In this document: one piece after another, positions 1 through 10,200 of the stretch
Position numbering within the stretch: position 1 is the stretch's first letter
Layout: every line of letters begins with the position of its first letter
DNA from: Catelliglobosispora koreensis DSM 44566
Lineage (GTDB): Bacteria > Actinomycetota > Actinomycetes > Mycobacteriales > Micromonosporaceae
Length of the DNA: 47,431 nt
NCBI RefSeq assembly: GCF_000379685.1
Contig: NZ_KB903293.1
Span: forward strand, 329,739-377,169
Direction of reading: 5' to 3'
The notes under the pieces: generated by a model
Seen by the model: only the letters and a program-made list of their open reading frames with translations
Told to the model about the DNA's origin: nothing
Databases searched by the model: none
Program-made: the position numbers and the translations under genes

Positions 1-405
1 CCCGCCGATGGGCTGTTGCTTGAGTCAGCCGCTTTGGCCCTGCCCGCCGCGATCACCCTCGGGTTCCTCACGACGGCAGGCAAAACCACCTTCGGTGAGG
101 TGAGCACCGGTCACACCTTGCTGCTCATGGCCGCTGGTGCCATCACGGCCGTGCCGCTGTTGCTCTTCGCCGGTGCGGCAAACCGCATACCCATGACGGC
201 GATCGGCATGCTGCAATACGTGGGGCCGACAATCCAGCTAATCATCGGGGTGTTCGTTTTCCACGAGCCGATGCCGCCGGTCCGGCTTGCCGGGTTCTGC
301 TTGGTCTGGCTCGCCCTGATCGTCTTTAGCTGGGACGCGATCGCCAACGCCCGGCGCTCGTCCCGGCTCGCTCTTGCCGTCACGAGTGCGGCTTCCGTGC
401 GCTAA
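1..405 (+). CDS. rarD: RarD-type EamA/DMT permease, 3' end only
   Basis: The reading frame is open from base 1, so the gene begins outside the window; 134 C-terminal residues are visible. They are hydrophobic, with about four membrane segments. They carry the RarD-like stretch RIPMTAIGMLQYVGPTIQ and a following FHEPM, as in the second EamA domain of RarD drug/metabolite permeases. The protein would sit in the cytoplasmic membrane; RarD substrates are poorly defined (family knowledge). It ends with a basic tail rich in Arg and Ser, and the stop is TAA. It seems unrelated to the genes that follow, which start 232 bases later with their own control elements. Confidence 0.85.
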   Translation, partial: PADGLLLESAALALPAAITLGFLTTAGKTTFGEVSTGHTLLLMAAGAITAVPLLLFAGAANRIPMTAIGMLQYVGPTIQLIIGVFVFHEPMPPVRLAGFCLVWLALIVFSWDAIANARRSSRLALAVTSAASVR

Positions 406-577
406 ATGTGCCTGTCGAGGCGACGCTCGAACCTTCCAGTGGGGGGACGAGTTGTGAATTGTGATGGCCTGCGCCCTTACCGAAGTCCACGATGGCGGGT
501 GACACCGCGGCCCAGCCGCAGGTTCTGCCTGGCGTGGACTTGGCGGTACAAGCGCCGACGACTGTGCTGAATTTCGT

Positions 578-595
578 TGTGCGCCTCGTGTGCGC
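578..595 (+). promoter_or_regulatory. Two 11-bp-spaced TGTGCGC heptamers (SARP-like box) before the LamG gene
   Basis: TGTGCGC occurs at 578-584 and again at 589-595, exactly 11 bp apart, so both lie on one DNA face. SARP regulators of Streptomyces bind heptameric direct repeats at 11 or 22 bp spacing close to the -10 (established knowledge). A weak -10-like stretch (GAATCT, 606-611) follows after 10 bp, and the start codon is at 638. The same TRTGCGN pattern precedes the RHS and I36 genes. The binding protein is inferred; nothing here proves it. The rest of 406-637 shows only a 9-bp inverted repeat (483-491 with 533-541). Confidence 0.5.
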
Positions 596-637
596 GGCCG
601 GAGGCGAATCTATGCCGGAGGGCGAAATCCTCGCCAC

Positions 638-3600
638 ATGAGACGAAGCAGAATTGCTTTCGCCGCGACAGCGGCCTTAATAGGTTCCTTCTTCATAACG
701 GTCGCTGGCGCCCCGGTCTCGGCGGCGCCAGCATGTAGCCCTGCGGCACAAGACGAATACCAGGCTCTCAGGCTGGCCGCGACGTGCAAGACCCGCGTCG
801 AGGTGCAGTCCGCGACCACGGAACTGACCCAGGTTTTCGCCAACCCGGATGGCACGCAGACGCTGGAGTCCTATGCCACACCGCAGCGGGTGCGCAAGGA
901 CGGTGGCTGGATGCAGATCGACACCAAACTCAAGCGGGGCAAGGACGGGCGGCTGCACCCGGAGACGACCGGCCACGAGGTCAGCTTCTCCAATGGTGGA
1001 GACACTCCGTTTGCCGTGTCCATTGTGGACGGTAAGCGATTTGAACTCTCATGGCCGCTGGGCGCACTTCCGGCGCCAAAGGTCGAGGGCGACTCCGCCA
1101 CCTATGCCGAGGTGCTCCCAGGCGCAGACCTGGTGGTGCGTGCCACGCGCGGCGGATTCACTCACGTGCTCGTGGTGAAAACCGCTGAGGCGGCAGCGAA
1201 TCCGGCCGTCGCTAAGGTGCACTACCGCGTGTCTGGGGAACTGTCGGCTCGCAACGCCGCCGACGGCAGCCTGGAACTCGTTGACACCACTGGCAAAGCG
1301 CTGCCAGTCGGTTCACACGCCTCGGAAATGTGGGACTCCGCGACGGATGTGGCGCTTGCCGGTGAGCTTCTGGCCGGCGTGACTATCGACGCCAAGAAGG
1401 CGCCGAAGTCGACTGCCGTTGAGCCCAGTGAACTCGCGCATGTGCGGCCTGTCCAGGTGAAGGCCGAGGGCAGCGACCTTTACGTCTTGGCGGACAAGGA
1501 CTTGCTCAAGACGGGCACCCTGCCGATCTACATCGACCCGCCATGGGAGACATGGAAGTCCACGTGGGTATATGCCACGAACAACAACACCAACCGGACG
1601 CCTGGAGATGTCGCTCGCGTCGGTGATGACCCCGAAGGATCGGTCGTCTTCCGCTCGTTCTTCACGTTCCCGGTCGGCGCTCTCTACGGCAAGCAGGTCC
1701 TGTCGGCCTACATGTACATCACGCTCGACCACAACGGTGCATGCGCTGGCAACACCGCCTACGCCTACCGCACGGCCGACCAAACGGCTGGGGCAGGATC
1801 ACGGGTCACGTGGTCTCCCGCGCTGAGCCTGTTGCTGGGATCGGCTTTTGGTGACTCGAACGAGACCGGTTCTTGTGGCTCAGACCAGGGCGATGACAAC
1901 CTGATCTTCGGTAACAACGTGACGACGCGCAACGACGTGGCCTCCAATGCCAACGCCAGCAACGCTGCGTACACCATCGGGCTTTGCATGTGTTCTTCCT
2001 CTGGTGGCAGTGGCGAAACCGGCACCTACCAGTGGATGAAGTTCTTCCACGCCAGCGCCAAGCTCGTGACGACCTATAACACCCACCCTGGTACGCCGAC
2101 GAACCTCACCACCTCAGCAGCCGCGTGTGGCTCGTCCATCGCGACGCTGTCTCCCCTTCTTAAGGGGCAGTACATCGACGCTGACGGCAGTGACACGCTC
2201 ACGGCGACCTTTGAGTGGCAAGAGCTTCCGTCCGGCGCGGTCAACAGCATCACCGGCCCCTCCAAGCCCGCCAACAACTATGGTGAAGTGACGCTGACCT
2301 TGCCAGCTTCGGCGGAAGGCAAGTCGTTCCAGTGGCGCCTGCTCACCCGGGACGCGAACTCCCCCAACACCGGAACCTCAAGCTGGTGCGGATTCACCGT
2401 GAACACCGGCCCACCACCGGCGCCGGGCGTCTCGTCACTCGTCTACCCCGCTGATGGCGTCGCTCACGGCGGACCGGGCGTCGCCGCCGACTTCACCTTC
2501 ACCAACGGTGGCACCGCTGGCACTGACATCACCAGTTATGTCTGGGGCTGGAGCAGCCCACCGTCCAATGTGGTCACGGTTTCGCCTGGCGCGTCGCACA
2601 CGCTCAAGCTGACCCCGCCGCGCTTTGGCAACAACACCCTTTACGTCATGTCCCGCGAGCCGTCGCTCATCGCTGGGCCGATCAAGAGCTACCAGTTCCT
2701 TGTTGGCGCACCGTCGGCACCTATCGCGCACTGGCCGTTGGACCAAATCAACGCGCCCAACTACGACCCGATCACCGGCCCCGCGCTGACAGTCGAGTCT
2801 GGCCGTGGCGATCTGACGTGGAGCCCAGACGTGCGCTACATCGGATCGAACTCGCTGGGCCTCGACATCGTGGGAGAAACGCCGACTAACATTCCGGCGG
2901 CCATGAACGCTCCACTGTCCACGTTGGACACATCGCAGGCGTTCACCGTCGCGGCTTGGGTGCGGCCGTCTGTCGTACCAACGGTGAATTCAAGTTTCGC
3001 CGGCAAGGATGGCACGGACTCGGGCGGCTTCTACCTCGGTCTCATGCACAGCGGAGCTCCCTACGGTCCCCGATGGGCCTTCGGCTTGAAGGACACCTCG
3101 TCGACCGCAAGCCCCACCCGGTTCGCCTACGCTCCCAACCTCTTTACCGCCGCCGACACCCGTAAGTGGGTGCACGTCGCTGGAAGCTACGACCCGGCGG
3201 AGAAGAAGCTGCGCCTGTTCCTCGACGGTCAGCTCGTCCACGAAGCCGACAGCGGCACCACGCCATGGAACGCGACAGGCAACTTCACGATCGGCCGGTC
3301 GTACCACGCTGGCGCGGCTGACATGTTCAAGGGCCACATCGCCGACGTGCGGGTGTGGAACCGGGTCATCGTGAAGGACGACCTTCAGGGCACCGACGCC
3401 GACGTGGCCGCGGGCACCCAGGCTGTCCCCGGCATCCTGCAGCCGACCGAGGTCGGCACATGGAACTTCGCCGACTACGACGCCCTCGACGGCTCCTACT
3501 GGTCTCGCCACATGACGCCTGGCGCCAACGCCAGCTTCACTGACCCGGGCTACGACGGCGACACAGCGCTCTCGCTCACCGGTGTGGCGGACAGCATCGC

Positions 3601-4078
3601 TTCCACGAGCGGGCCGGTCCTGCGCACAGACAACTCGCACACGATCTCGGCCTGGATCCGCCCAACGGTCATTCCGGCCGCGGCCACCACGGTCTTGAGG
3701 CAAGCAGGCACGGTCTCCTCCGCGACCAAGCTCATGCTTCAGCCGGATGGAAAGTGGGCCTTCAGCATCGCCAACGACAACGGCGATGGCACGTCGACCT
3801 GGAAGACCGCGACGTCGAATATCGCGGCCACGACGGGCGCCTGGGTCCACGTCACCGGGGTCTTCGACTACGGCACCAAGGAAGTCCGCCTCTACGTCAA
3901 TGGCGTGCTTCAGACGACGAAGGCAACCGGGGCCATCGGCCAGTACGCGGCGCACCCATTGGTGCTCGGCAGTGACGGCGGAACCACCTATTTCGCCGGT
4001 GACGTGGATGTGCTGAAGATGTTCGCTGGTGCGATGAACGATCGCGAGGCGAAGAACTTGTACAACAGCGTTCTCTAA
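638..4078 (+). CDS. Large secreted protein with DNRLRE-like module and two LamG domains
   Basis: The product is 1146 residues from ATG 638. That start gives an immediate signal peptide (MRRSR, a hydrophobic stretch, then VSAAPA); an in-frame upstream start at 590 would add 16 residues before it. Residues about 30-290 form the N-terminal region common in actinobacterial wall-associated and YD-repeat proteins, with GGWMQIDT. Residues about 304-482 form a DNRLRE-like beta module with the landmarks RVGDDPEGSVVFRSF, ITLDHNGAC and WMKFFHASAKL. Residues about 694-908 and 939-1146 are two LamG/concanavalin-like jellyroll domains, each with a WVHV..G.(F/Y)D core. These folds usually bind glycans or act as adhesive scaffolds; no catalytic motif is recognised. 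No sortase signal or C-terminal membrane anchor is visible, so it is probably released. A short homologue of the DNRLRE-like module lies at 16066-16719. Confidence 0.85.
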   Translation: MRRSRIAFAATAALIGSFFITVAGAPVSAAPACSPAAQDEYQALRLAATCKTRVEVQSATTELTQVFANPDGTQTLESYATPQRVRKDGGWMQIDTKLKRGKDGRLHPETTGHEVSFSNGGDTPFAVSIVDGKRFELSWPLGALPAPKVEGDSATYAEVLPGADLVVRATRGGFTHVLVVKTAEAAANPAVAKVHYRVSGELSARNAADGSLELVDTTGKALPVGSHASEMWDSATDVALAGELLAGVTIDAKKAPKSTAVEPSELAHVRPVQVKAEGSDLYVLADKDLLKTGTLPIYIDPPWETWKSTWVYATNNNTNRTPGDVARVGDDPEGSVVFRSFFTFPVGALYGKQVLSAYMYITLDHNGACAGNTAYAYRTADQTAGAGSRVTWSPALSLLLGSAFGDSNETGSCGSDQGDDNLIFGNNVTTRNDVASNANASNAAYTIGLCMCSSSGGSGETGTYQWMKFFHASAKLVTTYNTHPGTPTNLTTSAAACGSSIATLSPLLKGQYIDADGSDTLTATFEWQELPSGAVNSITGPSKPANNYGEVTLTLPASAEGKSFQWRLLTRDANSPNTGTSSWCGFTVNTGPPPAPGVSSLVYPADGVAHGGPGVAADFTFTNGGTAGTDITSYVWGWSSPPSNVVTVSPGASHTLKLTPPRFGNNTLYVMSREPSLIAGPIKSYQFLVGAPSAPIAHWPLDQINAPNYDPITGPALTVESGRGDLTWSPDVRYIGSNSLGLDIVGETPTNIPAAMNAPLSTLDTSQAFTVAAWVRPSVVPTVNSSFAGKDGTDSGGFYLGLMHSGAPYGPRWAFGLKDTSSTASPTRFAYAPNLFTAADTRKWVHVAGSYDPAEKKLRLFLDGQLVHEADSGTTPWNATGNFTIGRSYHAGAADMFKGHIADVRVWNRVIVKDDLQGTDADVAAGTQAVPGILQPTEVGTWNFADYDALDGSYWSRHMTPGANASFTDPGYDGDTALSLTGVADSIASTSGPVLRTDNSHTISAWIRPTVIPAAATTVLRQAGTVSSATKLMLQPDGKWAFSIANDNGDGTSTWKTATSNIAATTGAWVHVTGVFDYGTKEVRLYVNGVLQTTKATGAIGQYAAHPLVLGSDGGTTYFAGDVDVLKMFAGAMNDREAKNLYNSVL

Positions 4079-4094
4079 TCACGACAGTCCGCTC

Positions 4095-4124
4095 AAGGCG
4101 CCCTCTCCCCCGAGAGGGCGCCTT
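4095..4124 (+). terminator. Intrinsic terminator after the LamG gene
   Basis: A perfect 13-bp stem (4095-4107 with 4112-4124, arm AAGGCGCCCTCTC) closes a CCCC loop and is followed by TTTCTTTG. It lies 17 bases after the stop codon at 4078 and ends just before the heptamer array controlling the next gene, so the two large genes are separate transcription units. Confidence 0.85.
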
Positions 4125-4142
4125 TCTTTGTACGCCGATCAA

Positions 4143-4237
4143 TATGCGTTTTGTATGCGTTTGCTGTGCTTTGTCTATGCGTCTGTTGGCCACGATCTGT
4201 GCACCACATATGCGGGGGCAGCGCTTTGGTGATGCGT
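4143..4237 (+). promoter_or_regulatory. Nine-turn array of 11-bp-phased TATGCGT-like heptamers before the RHS gene
   Basis: TATGCGT occurs exactly at 4143, 4154 and 4176, with TATGCGG at 4209 and GATGCGT at 4231. The intervals are 11, 22, 33 and 22 bp. Related heptamers fill further registers: TGTGCTT at 4165 and TGTGCAC at 4198. Registers 4187 and 4220 are poor. Seven of nine successive 11-bp registers thus carry a TRTGC-like word. SARP and OmpR/PhoP-type winged-helix regulators bind such phased direct repeats. A weak -10-like TAACTC (4248-4253) follows the last repeat after 10 bp. The SARP encoded at 15214-16014 is the obvious candidate ligand (inference). Confidence 0.65.
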
Positions 4238-4274
4238 CCGCAGTGCCTAACTCCTCAAACAGAAAGCGGATGAC

Positions 4275-7200
4275 ATGTCCAGCGACGAAAAACGCCGCCC
4301 TGATCGCTTCGCGATCAAAAAGCGGCTTCCACAGTGGCTGCGAAGGGGGTTGCCTTTAGCACTCATCGCGTCGGTGCTCACACCGATCGCGGCAGTGCCA
4401 ACGGTGACTACCCTTTCGGCCGCACCGACCACGTCGGCCAACACGTTCAAGGTGCAAGGCAAGGTCAGGCCCCTGGATCTCTCGCAGGGTTCCAAGCGGG
4501 ACAAGCTCGCCCCTGCCGCGTGGCCCGCTCCCTCGGTGGCTGACATTGACCTATCCAAGGCGACCGGAAAGCAAAAGGCCGGCCAGGCACCACTTTGGAT
4601 CGAACCAGCCGCTTCGGCCAAGGATTCAGGGGCGTCGGTGCGGGTCGCCATTCTGGACCGGGCGAAGCTTCCCGCCGCGTGGCAAAACGGCGTGGTCGTG
4701 CAACTGTCCCGAACAGATGGTGCGAAGGCCAACTCCGACTTCGAGATGTCGATGGACTACTCCGGCTTCGCCAGCGCGTTCGGCGGTGACTGGTCGGGAC
4801 GGCTCCAATACTGGGCCCTTCCGGAATGTGCCCTGACAACTCCTGAAGTTGCCGGATGCCAGGCCACGCCAATCGAATCGGCGAAGGACCGCACACAAAA
4901 CAAGGTGAGCGTTGACCTGAGCCTCGCCGGCACCAAGGCCGCGGATAGCTTCTCGCTATCAGGCGCGGCTGCCGGTGGCGCGATGATGGTGGCGCTGGCC
5001 GCAGGCCCCTCAGGTGACACCGGAGACTTCGGTGCCACCGCTTTGCAGGCGTCGTCTTCGTGGACGGCAGGCGGTTCTTCGGGTGACTTCTCTTGGAGCT
5101 ACCCGATTACGCTTCCACCGACCCTGGCCGGGCCAGCCCCAGAACTAACGCTGGGCTATTCCTCCTCGGCCGTGGACGGGCGCACCCTCGCCACGAACAA
5201 CCAGCCTTCCTTTGTCGGGCAAGGCTTTGACTACAACCCGGGCTCGATCGAGCGCCGTTACAAGAGCTGTGCCGAGGACATGGGCGGCACCGCTAACAAC
5301 ACCGTCAAGACCGGTGACCTCTGCTGGGGCACCGACAACGCGGTGCTCTCCCTCAACGGCATCGGTGGCGAACTCGTCAAGGACGCCACGACCGGGGTAT
5401 GGAAAGTCAAGAGCGACACCGGCGCCAAGGTGGAACGCCTTGAGGGCACGGTCAACGGGGCCTGGAACAACGAGTACTGGAAGGTCACCACACCGGACGG
5501 TGTGCAGTACTTCTTCGGGCTCAACCGGCTTCCTGGCTACACCGGAACCGCACCCGCCAACACGGAAACCAACTCAGCGCTTCTGGTTCCCGTGGCTGGC
5601 AACAACACCGGCGAGCGCTGCCGGCAGACCGCGTTCAAGGACAGCTTCTGTAACCAGGCTTGGCGGTGGAACCTGGACTACATCGTTGACCCGAACGGAA
5701 ACACGGTGTCGTTCTGGTACAACAAGCACACCAACAAGTACGCCAAGAACATCGTGGCCGCGGATGACACCGTCTACGACCGCGACAGCGTCATCTCCCG
5801 GATCGCCTACGGCACCGACAAGCGCTCTGGCACCGACACGGTCTACACCAGCGCCAAGGCTCCGATGCAGGTGCTGTTCGAGACCGGCGACCGTTGCCTC
5901 ACCACGTCTTGCGGCACACACGACGCGGTGAACTGGCCCGACACGCCTTGGGACCAGGAGTGCACCGGCACTTCGTGTGACGGTAAGTACACGCCGGTCT
6001 TCTTCTCCACGGTGCGGCTGAAGAAGATCACCACCCAGGTGGTGAAGGCTGGCAGCTACTCCAATGTGGACTCATGGGAGTTCACGCACGATTTCCCGCC
6101 GACGGGATCTGGTACACCCAAGGGTCTTTGGCTTGAGTCCATCAAGCGGACCGGTCACGTGGGCACACCGATCGTGATGCCAGAGGTCAACTTTGACTGG
6201 GTGGCGCTGGAGAACCGGGTCGACACCTACAACGGCACTAAGCCCACGATGAACTGGCACCGGATGAGCACCATCTGGACCGAAACCGGTGGCAAGATTA
6301 GCGTTCGCTACTCCGACAAGCAATGTGTCCCGGGGTCGAACATGCCATCAGCGCCGCACGCCAACACCTTGCGGTGTTACCCGGTGCTCTTCGAGGAAGA
6401 CGACGTCACCAAAACTGAGTACTACCACAAGTATCTGGTGACCGAGGTCTACGAAGCCGACCTCACGGGCGGCGGCACGGACAAGGTGACGAAGTACGAG
6501 TACCCGGGCACGCCAGCGTGGCGTTTCGCCGACGACGACGGCATGTCGAAGGACAAGTTCCGCACGTGGTCGGTGTTCCGTGGCTACGACACGGTGCTCA
6601 CCCGCATCGGCGCGGCCGGCCAGGAAACCCTGTCGGAGACTAAGTATCTGCGGGGTATGCACGGCAGCAAGGACACGCCGGCTGGCGGGCTCAAGGACAT
6701 CACTGTCAACGCCAGCCTGGGTAACGAGGTCGTCAAGGACCTGGACGCTGTCGCCGGTTCGAAGCGGGAAGAGACGGTCTACAACGGCGCGCTCACCGCT
6801 CCGGTGTCCAAGACCGTTTACGTGCCTTGGGTTTCGGCCGCCACCGCCAGCCGCAACATGGGCACGACAACGGTGACCGCGGCGCACGAAGGAACGCAGG
6901 CGACGTACTCCTCGGTGAAGCTTGAGGATGGAACCTGGCGCACTACGAAGACGACGACCGTCTTCGACTCCTACGGCATGGAAGACACCGTCACCGACTG
7001 GGGTCTCGTTAGCCCCGACGGTGTCACGGACGCCTCAGGTGACGAGACGTGTGTCGACAACACCTACAACCGCAACGTTGGCGCCAACATTCTCGCCTCG
7101 ATCAGCCGGGTGCAGAAGTTCGCGGTTAAGTGCGGCGGCGCGGTGCTGTCTAAGGACGACGTCATCGACGACGTACGCACCAGCTACGACAACCAGGCCT

Positions 7201-10200
7201 ACGGTGCCGCGCCCACCAAGGGCATCGCCACCATGGTGGAGAAGCTGGAATCCTGGACGCCCGGTGGTGGCACGCAGTTCATGGTCGCCAGCCGGTACGA
7301 GCAAGACGTCTACGGTCGTGAGATCAAGAGCTGGGACATCCGCAACAACGTCCAGACAATCGAATTCACGCCCACGACCGGCGGCCCCGTCACCAAGGTG
7401 ACGACCACTAACCACAAGGGCTGGTTCTTTGTCGACGAGCTCGAGCCCGCCTGGGGCAAGCCGACGGGGAAGGTGGACGTCAACAACAAGCGGACCGACA
7501 TGGTTTATGACGCACTCGGCCGCTTGGTAAAGGTCTGGCTGCCCAACCGCCCGATCGCGAGCAACCCGGCGTCGCCCAGCATTGAGCACATCTACACCAT
7601 CCGGAACGCGGGTGGCGTCAACGCTGTCACGACAAAGAAGCTCAACGCCAGCGGCAATTACGTCGAGTCCGTCGCGCTTTACGACGGCCTCCTGCGCGAA
7701 CGGCAGACGCAATCTCCTGCCGCGACAACAGGAACCGTGTTCACCGAGAACATCTACGACGCCGCAGGGCGCAAGAAGATTGTCAACAACTACTACTACG
7801 ACGCGAATGTCTCGCCAAGCACCACCTTGCGCGGCATCCTCGACTGGGAAAACAAGTCGCAGAGCGTCACCGAGTACGACCGGGCCGGCCGCGCTGTGGC
7901 AACCGTTTTCAAGGTGTCGGGTCAAGAGAAGTGGCGCACCACCATCAGCTTTGGTGGCGACCGCATCTACACCAACCCGCCAGCGGGCGGTTCTCCGACA
8001 ACCACGATCAGCGATGCCCGTGGCAACACGGTCGCGCTGCGCCAGCACTCGGGCGGCTCAACGGCAGGCCCGTTCGACGAGACGGTCTACACCTACAACC
8101 GGAAGGGGCAGCTGGAGAAGGTTACTGACTCGGCTAACAACGTGTGGAAGTACACCTTCGACGTTCAGGGCCGCGCGGAAACCATCGACGACCCGGACAA
8201 GGGCTTGAACACCAAGACCTTCTACCCCACCGGCGATGTCAAGGAGACCATCGACGCTCGCGGCGAGAAGCTGATGTTCGAGTACGACGACCTTGGCCGC
8301 AAGGTCGCGGTCTACGACGACGCCATCTCCGCCACGAACAAGCGGGCCACGTGGGCCTACGACCCCACGGGCGCCAAGGGGCACGTCGCCTCTTACAGCC
8401 GCTGGACCGGCACGAACCGTGATGTCGAGTACAAGACCCGCATCCGCGGCTACACCCCGCTCTACAAGTCGACCGGTGAGGACTACATCATCCCGACCCA
8501 GGAAGCAGGTCTGGCGGGCACCTACACGTTCACGCGTACGTACAAAGTGGACGGTAGCCCGGCGACTGTCACCTACCCGAACGCGGGTGGCCTGGGCGGC
8601 GAGACCGTGACTTACACCTACGACAGTGTCACTGGCCGCGCCAAGCAGGTTCAGACCAACTGGCCGGGCGCTGGGCAATACGTCACGAACACGGACTACA
8701 CCGCCTATGGTGAGGTCTCCTTCGTGCAGTACCAGATGACAGCCGGCAACTGGATTCAGCGCTCGCGGATCTTTGAGGACAGCACGCGCAATCTGATCCA
8801 GGACACCGCTATCCGCCAGATCGCACCACAGACCCTGGCTGATGTTCACTACACCTTCGACGCCACCAACAACATCAAGAAGATCGCTGACACCCCGGCG
8901 GGCGGCACCGCTGACGTCCAGTGCTTCACGCAGGATCATCTGCGTCGCCTCGTAGCGGCGTGGACTCCTTCGTCGGGCAACTGTGACCAGGCGGCAGACG
9001 CCAACGCCCTCGGCGGCCCCGCGCCTTACTACCAGAGCTGGGTCATAAACAAGCTGGGCAACCGGATCACGCAGACCGACCACGCCGCCGGTGGCAACAC
9101 CGTCGCCACCAGCACCTACCCCAACCCGGGCACGGGTGTTGACCGGCCACACGCCGCGACAACGGTAACCACGACCGGAACCGGGGCTGGCACGAAGCAG
9201 TACGCGTACGACGCCAACGGCAACATGGTGTGCCGTCCGAACGCGACCGCGACCAGCAACAACTGCACCACCGAAGCCAGCAGCCAGATCCTTGGCTGGG
9301 ACGCCGAGGACAAGCTGTCCACTGTGGAGGATGGCAGTGTCACGCACGAGTACCTTTACGACGCGGAGGGCACTCGCCTGATCGCCCGTGATGGCACTGG
9401 CAAGACGCTGTTCCTGCCCCAGACCGACCTCCGTTACACGACGTCGGGCGGGCTCGCGGCGACCCGCTACTACAACGACGGGCTCGGCGTGTGTGCGGTG
9501 CGCACGGCGGCTGGCATCAACTGGATGATCAGCGATCACCACAACACGCAATCGCTCACGGTGGCGGCCGGCAACCAGGCCGTGACCCAGCGGCGGGAGA
9601 AGCCCTTCGGCGGAACCCGTGGCACACCAGCGGGTTCGTGGCCAACCACAAAGGGATTCGTGGGCGGCGAGAAGGACGCGACCGGACTGACCTACATCGG
9701 TGCCCGCGCCTACGATCCGGCTGGCGGAAGGTTCATCAGCGTGGACCCGGTCATCGACTACAACGATCCACAACAGATGAACGGGTACGCGTACAGCAAC
9801 AACAGCCCGATCACGATGACCGACCCCACGGGCAAGCGTCACGATGATGGTGGCGGCGGCGGTGGCGGCTCCTCTAACCCGTGCGCCAACCCCGGCTCCT
9901 TCAGGATGGCGGAAAGGTGCGCGGACGAAGCCGCGGCAGCACGGGCACGGGCGGCAGCGCTCGCACTCGGGGCCAAACACCGGGGCATGCTCCGCATGGA
10001 GTTCTTCGAGGACACTTCGGAGTTCGACGCGCGGAAGGTCTACAAGACCAATGCCATCGCCCCGGGGCAAGGCGTCATCATGTTCCGGTTCTTCATCTCC
10101 GACCACACCGCCGCCGGCGGGATGCTCGAAGGTGACGGCCGAGGGTTCACCAGCGATGTCCACACGAAGTACCGCGTGGCTGTCGTCTGGGACACCGAAA

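Noticed and set aside
451-460. TTGTGAA half-site upstream of the LamG gene as a second Rex site
   Set aside because: The second half (TTCACAA after four bases) is missing.
2990-3955. 321-residue open frame on the - strand inside the LamG gene
   Set aside because: Antisense shadow with low-complexity Arg/Gly/Val content and no recognisable family.
4273-4280. GACATGTC palindrome around the RHS start codon as a fourth start-codon repeat
   Set aside because: At 8 bp with no loop it cannot form a useful hairpin, and this length is expected by chance.
7035-8048. 337-residue open frame on the - strand inside the RHS gene
   Set aside because: Antisense shadow; no start signal and no homology-like motif.
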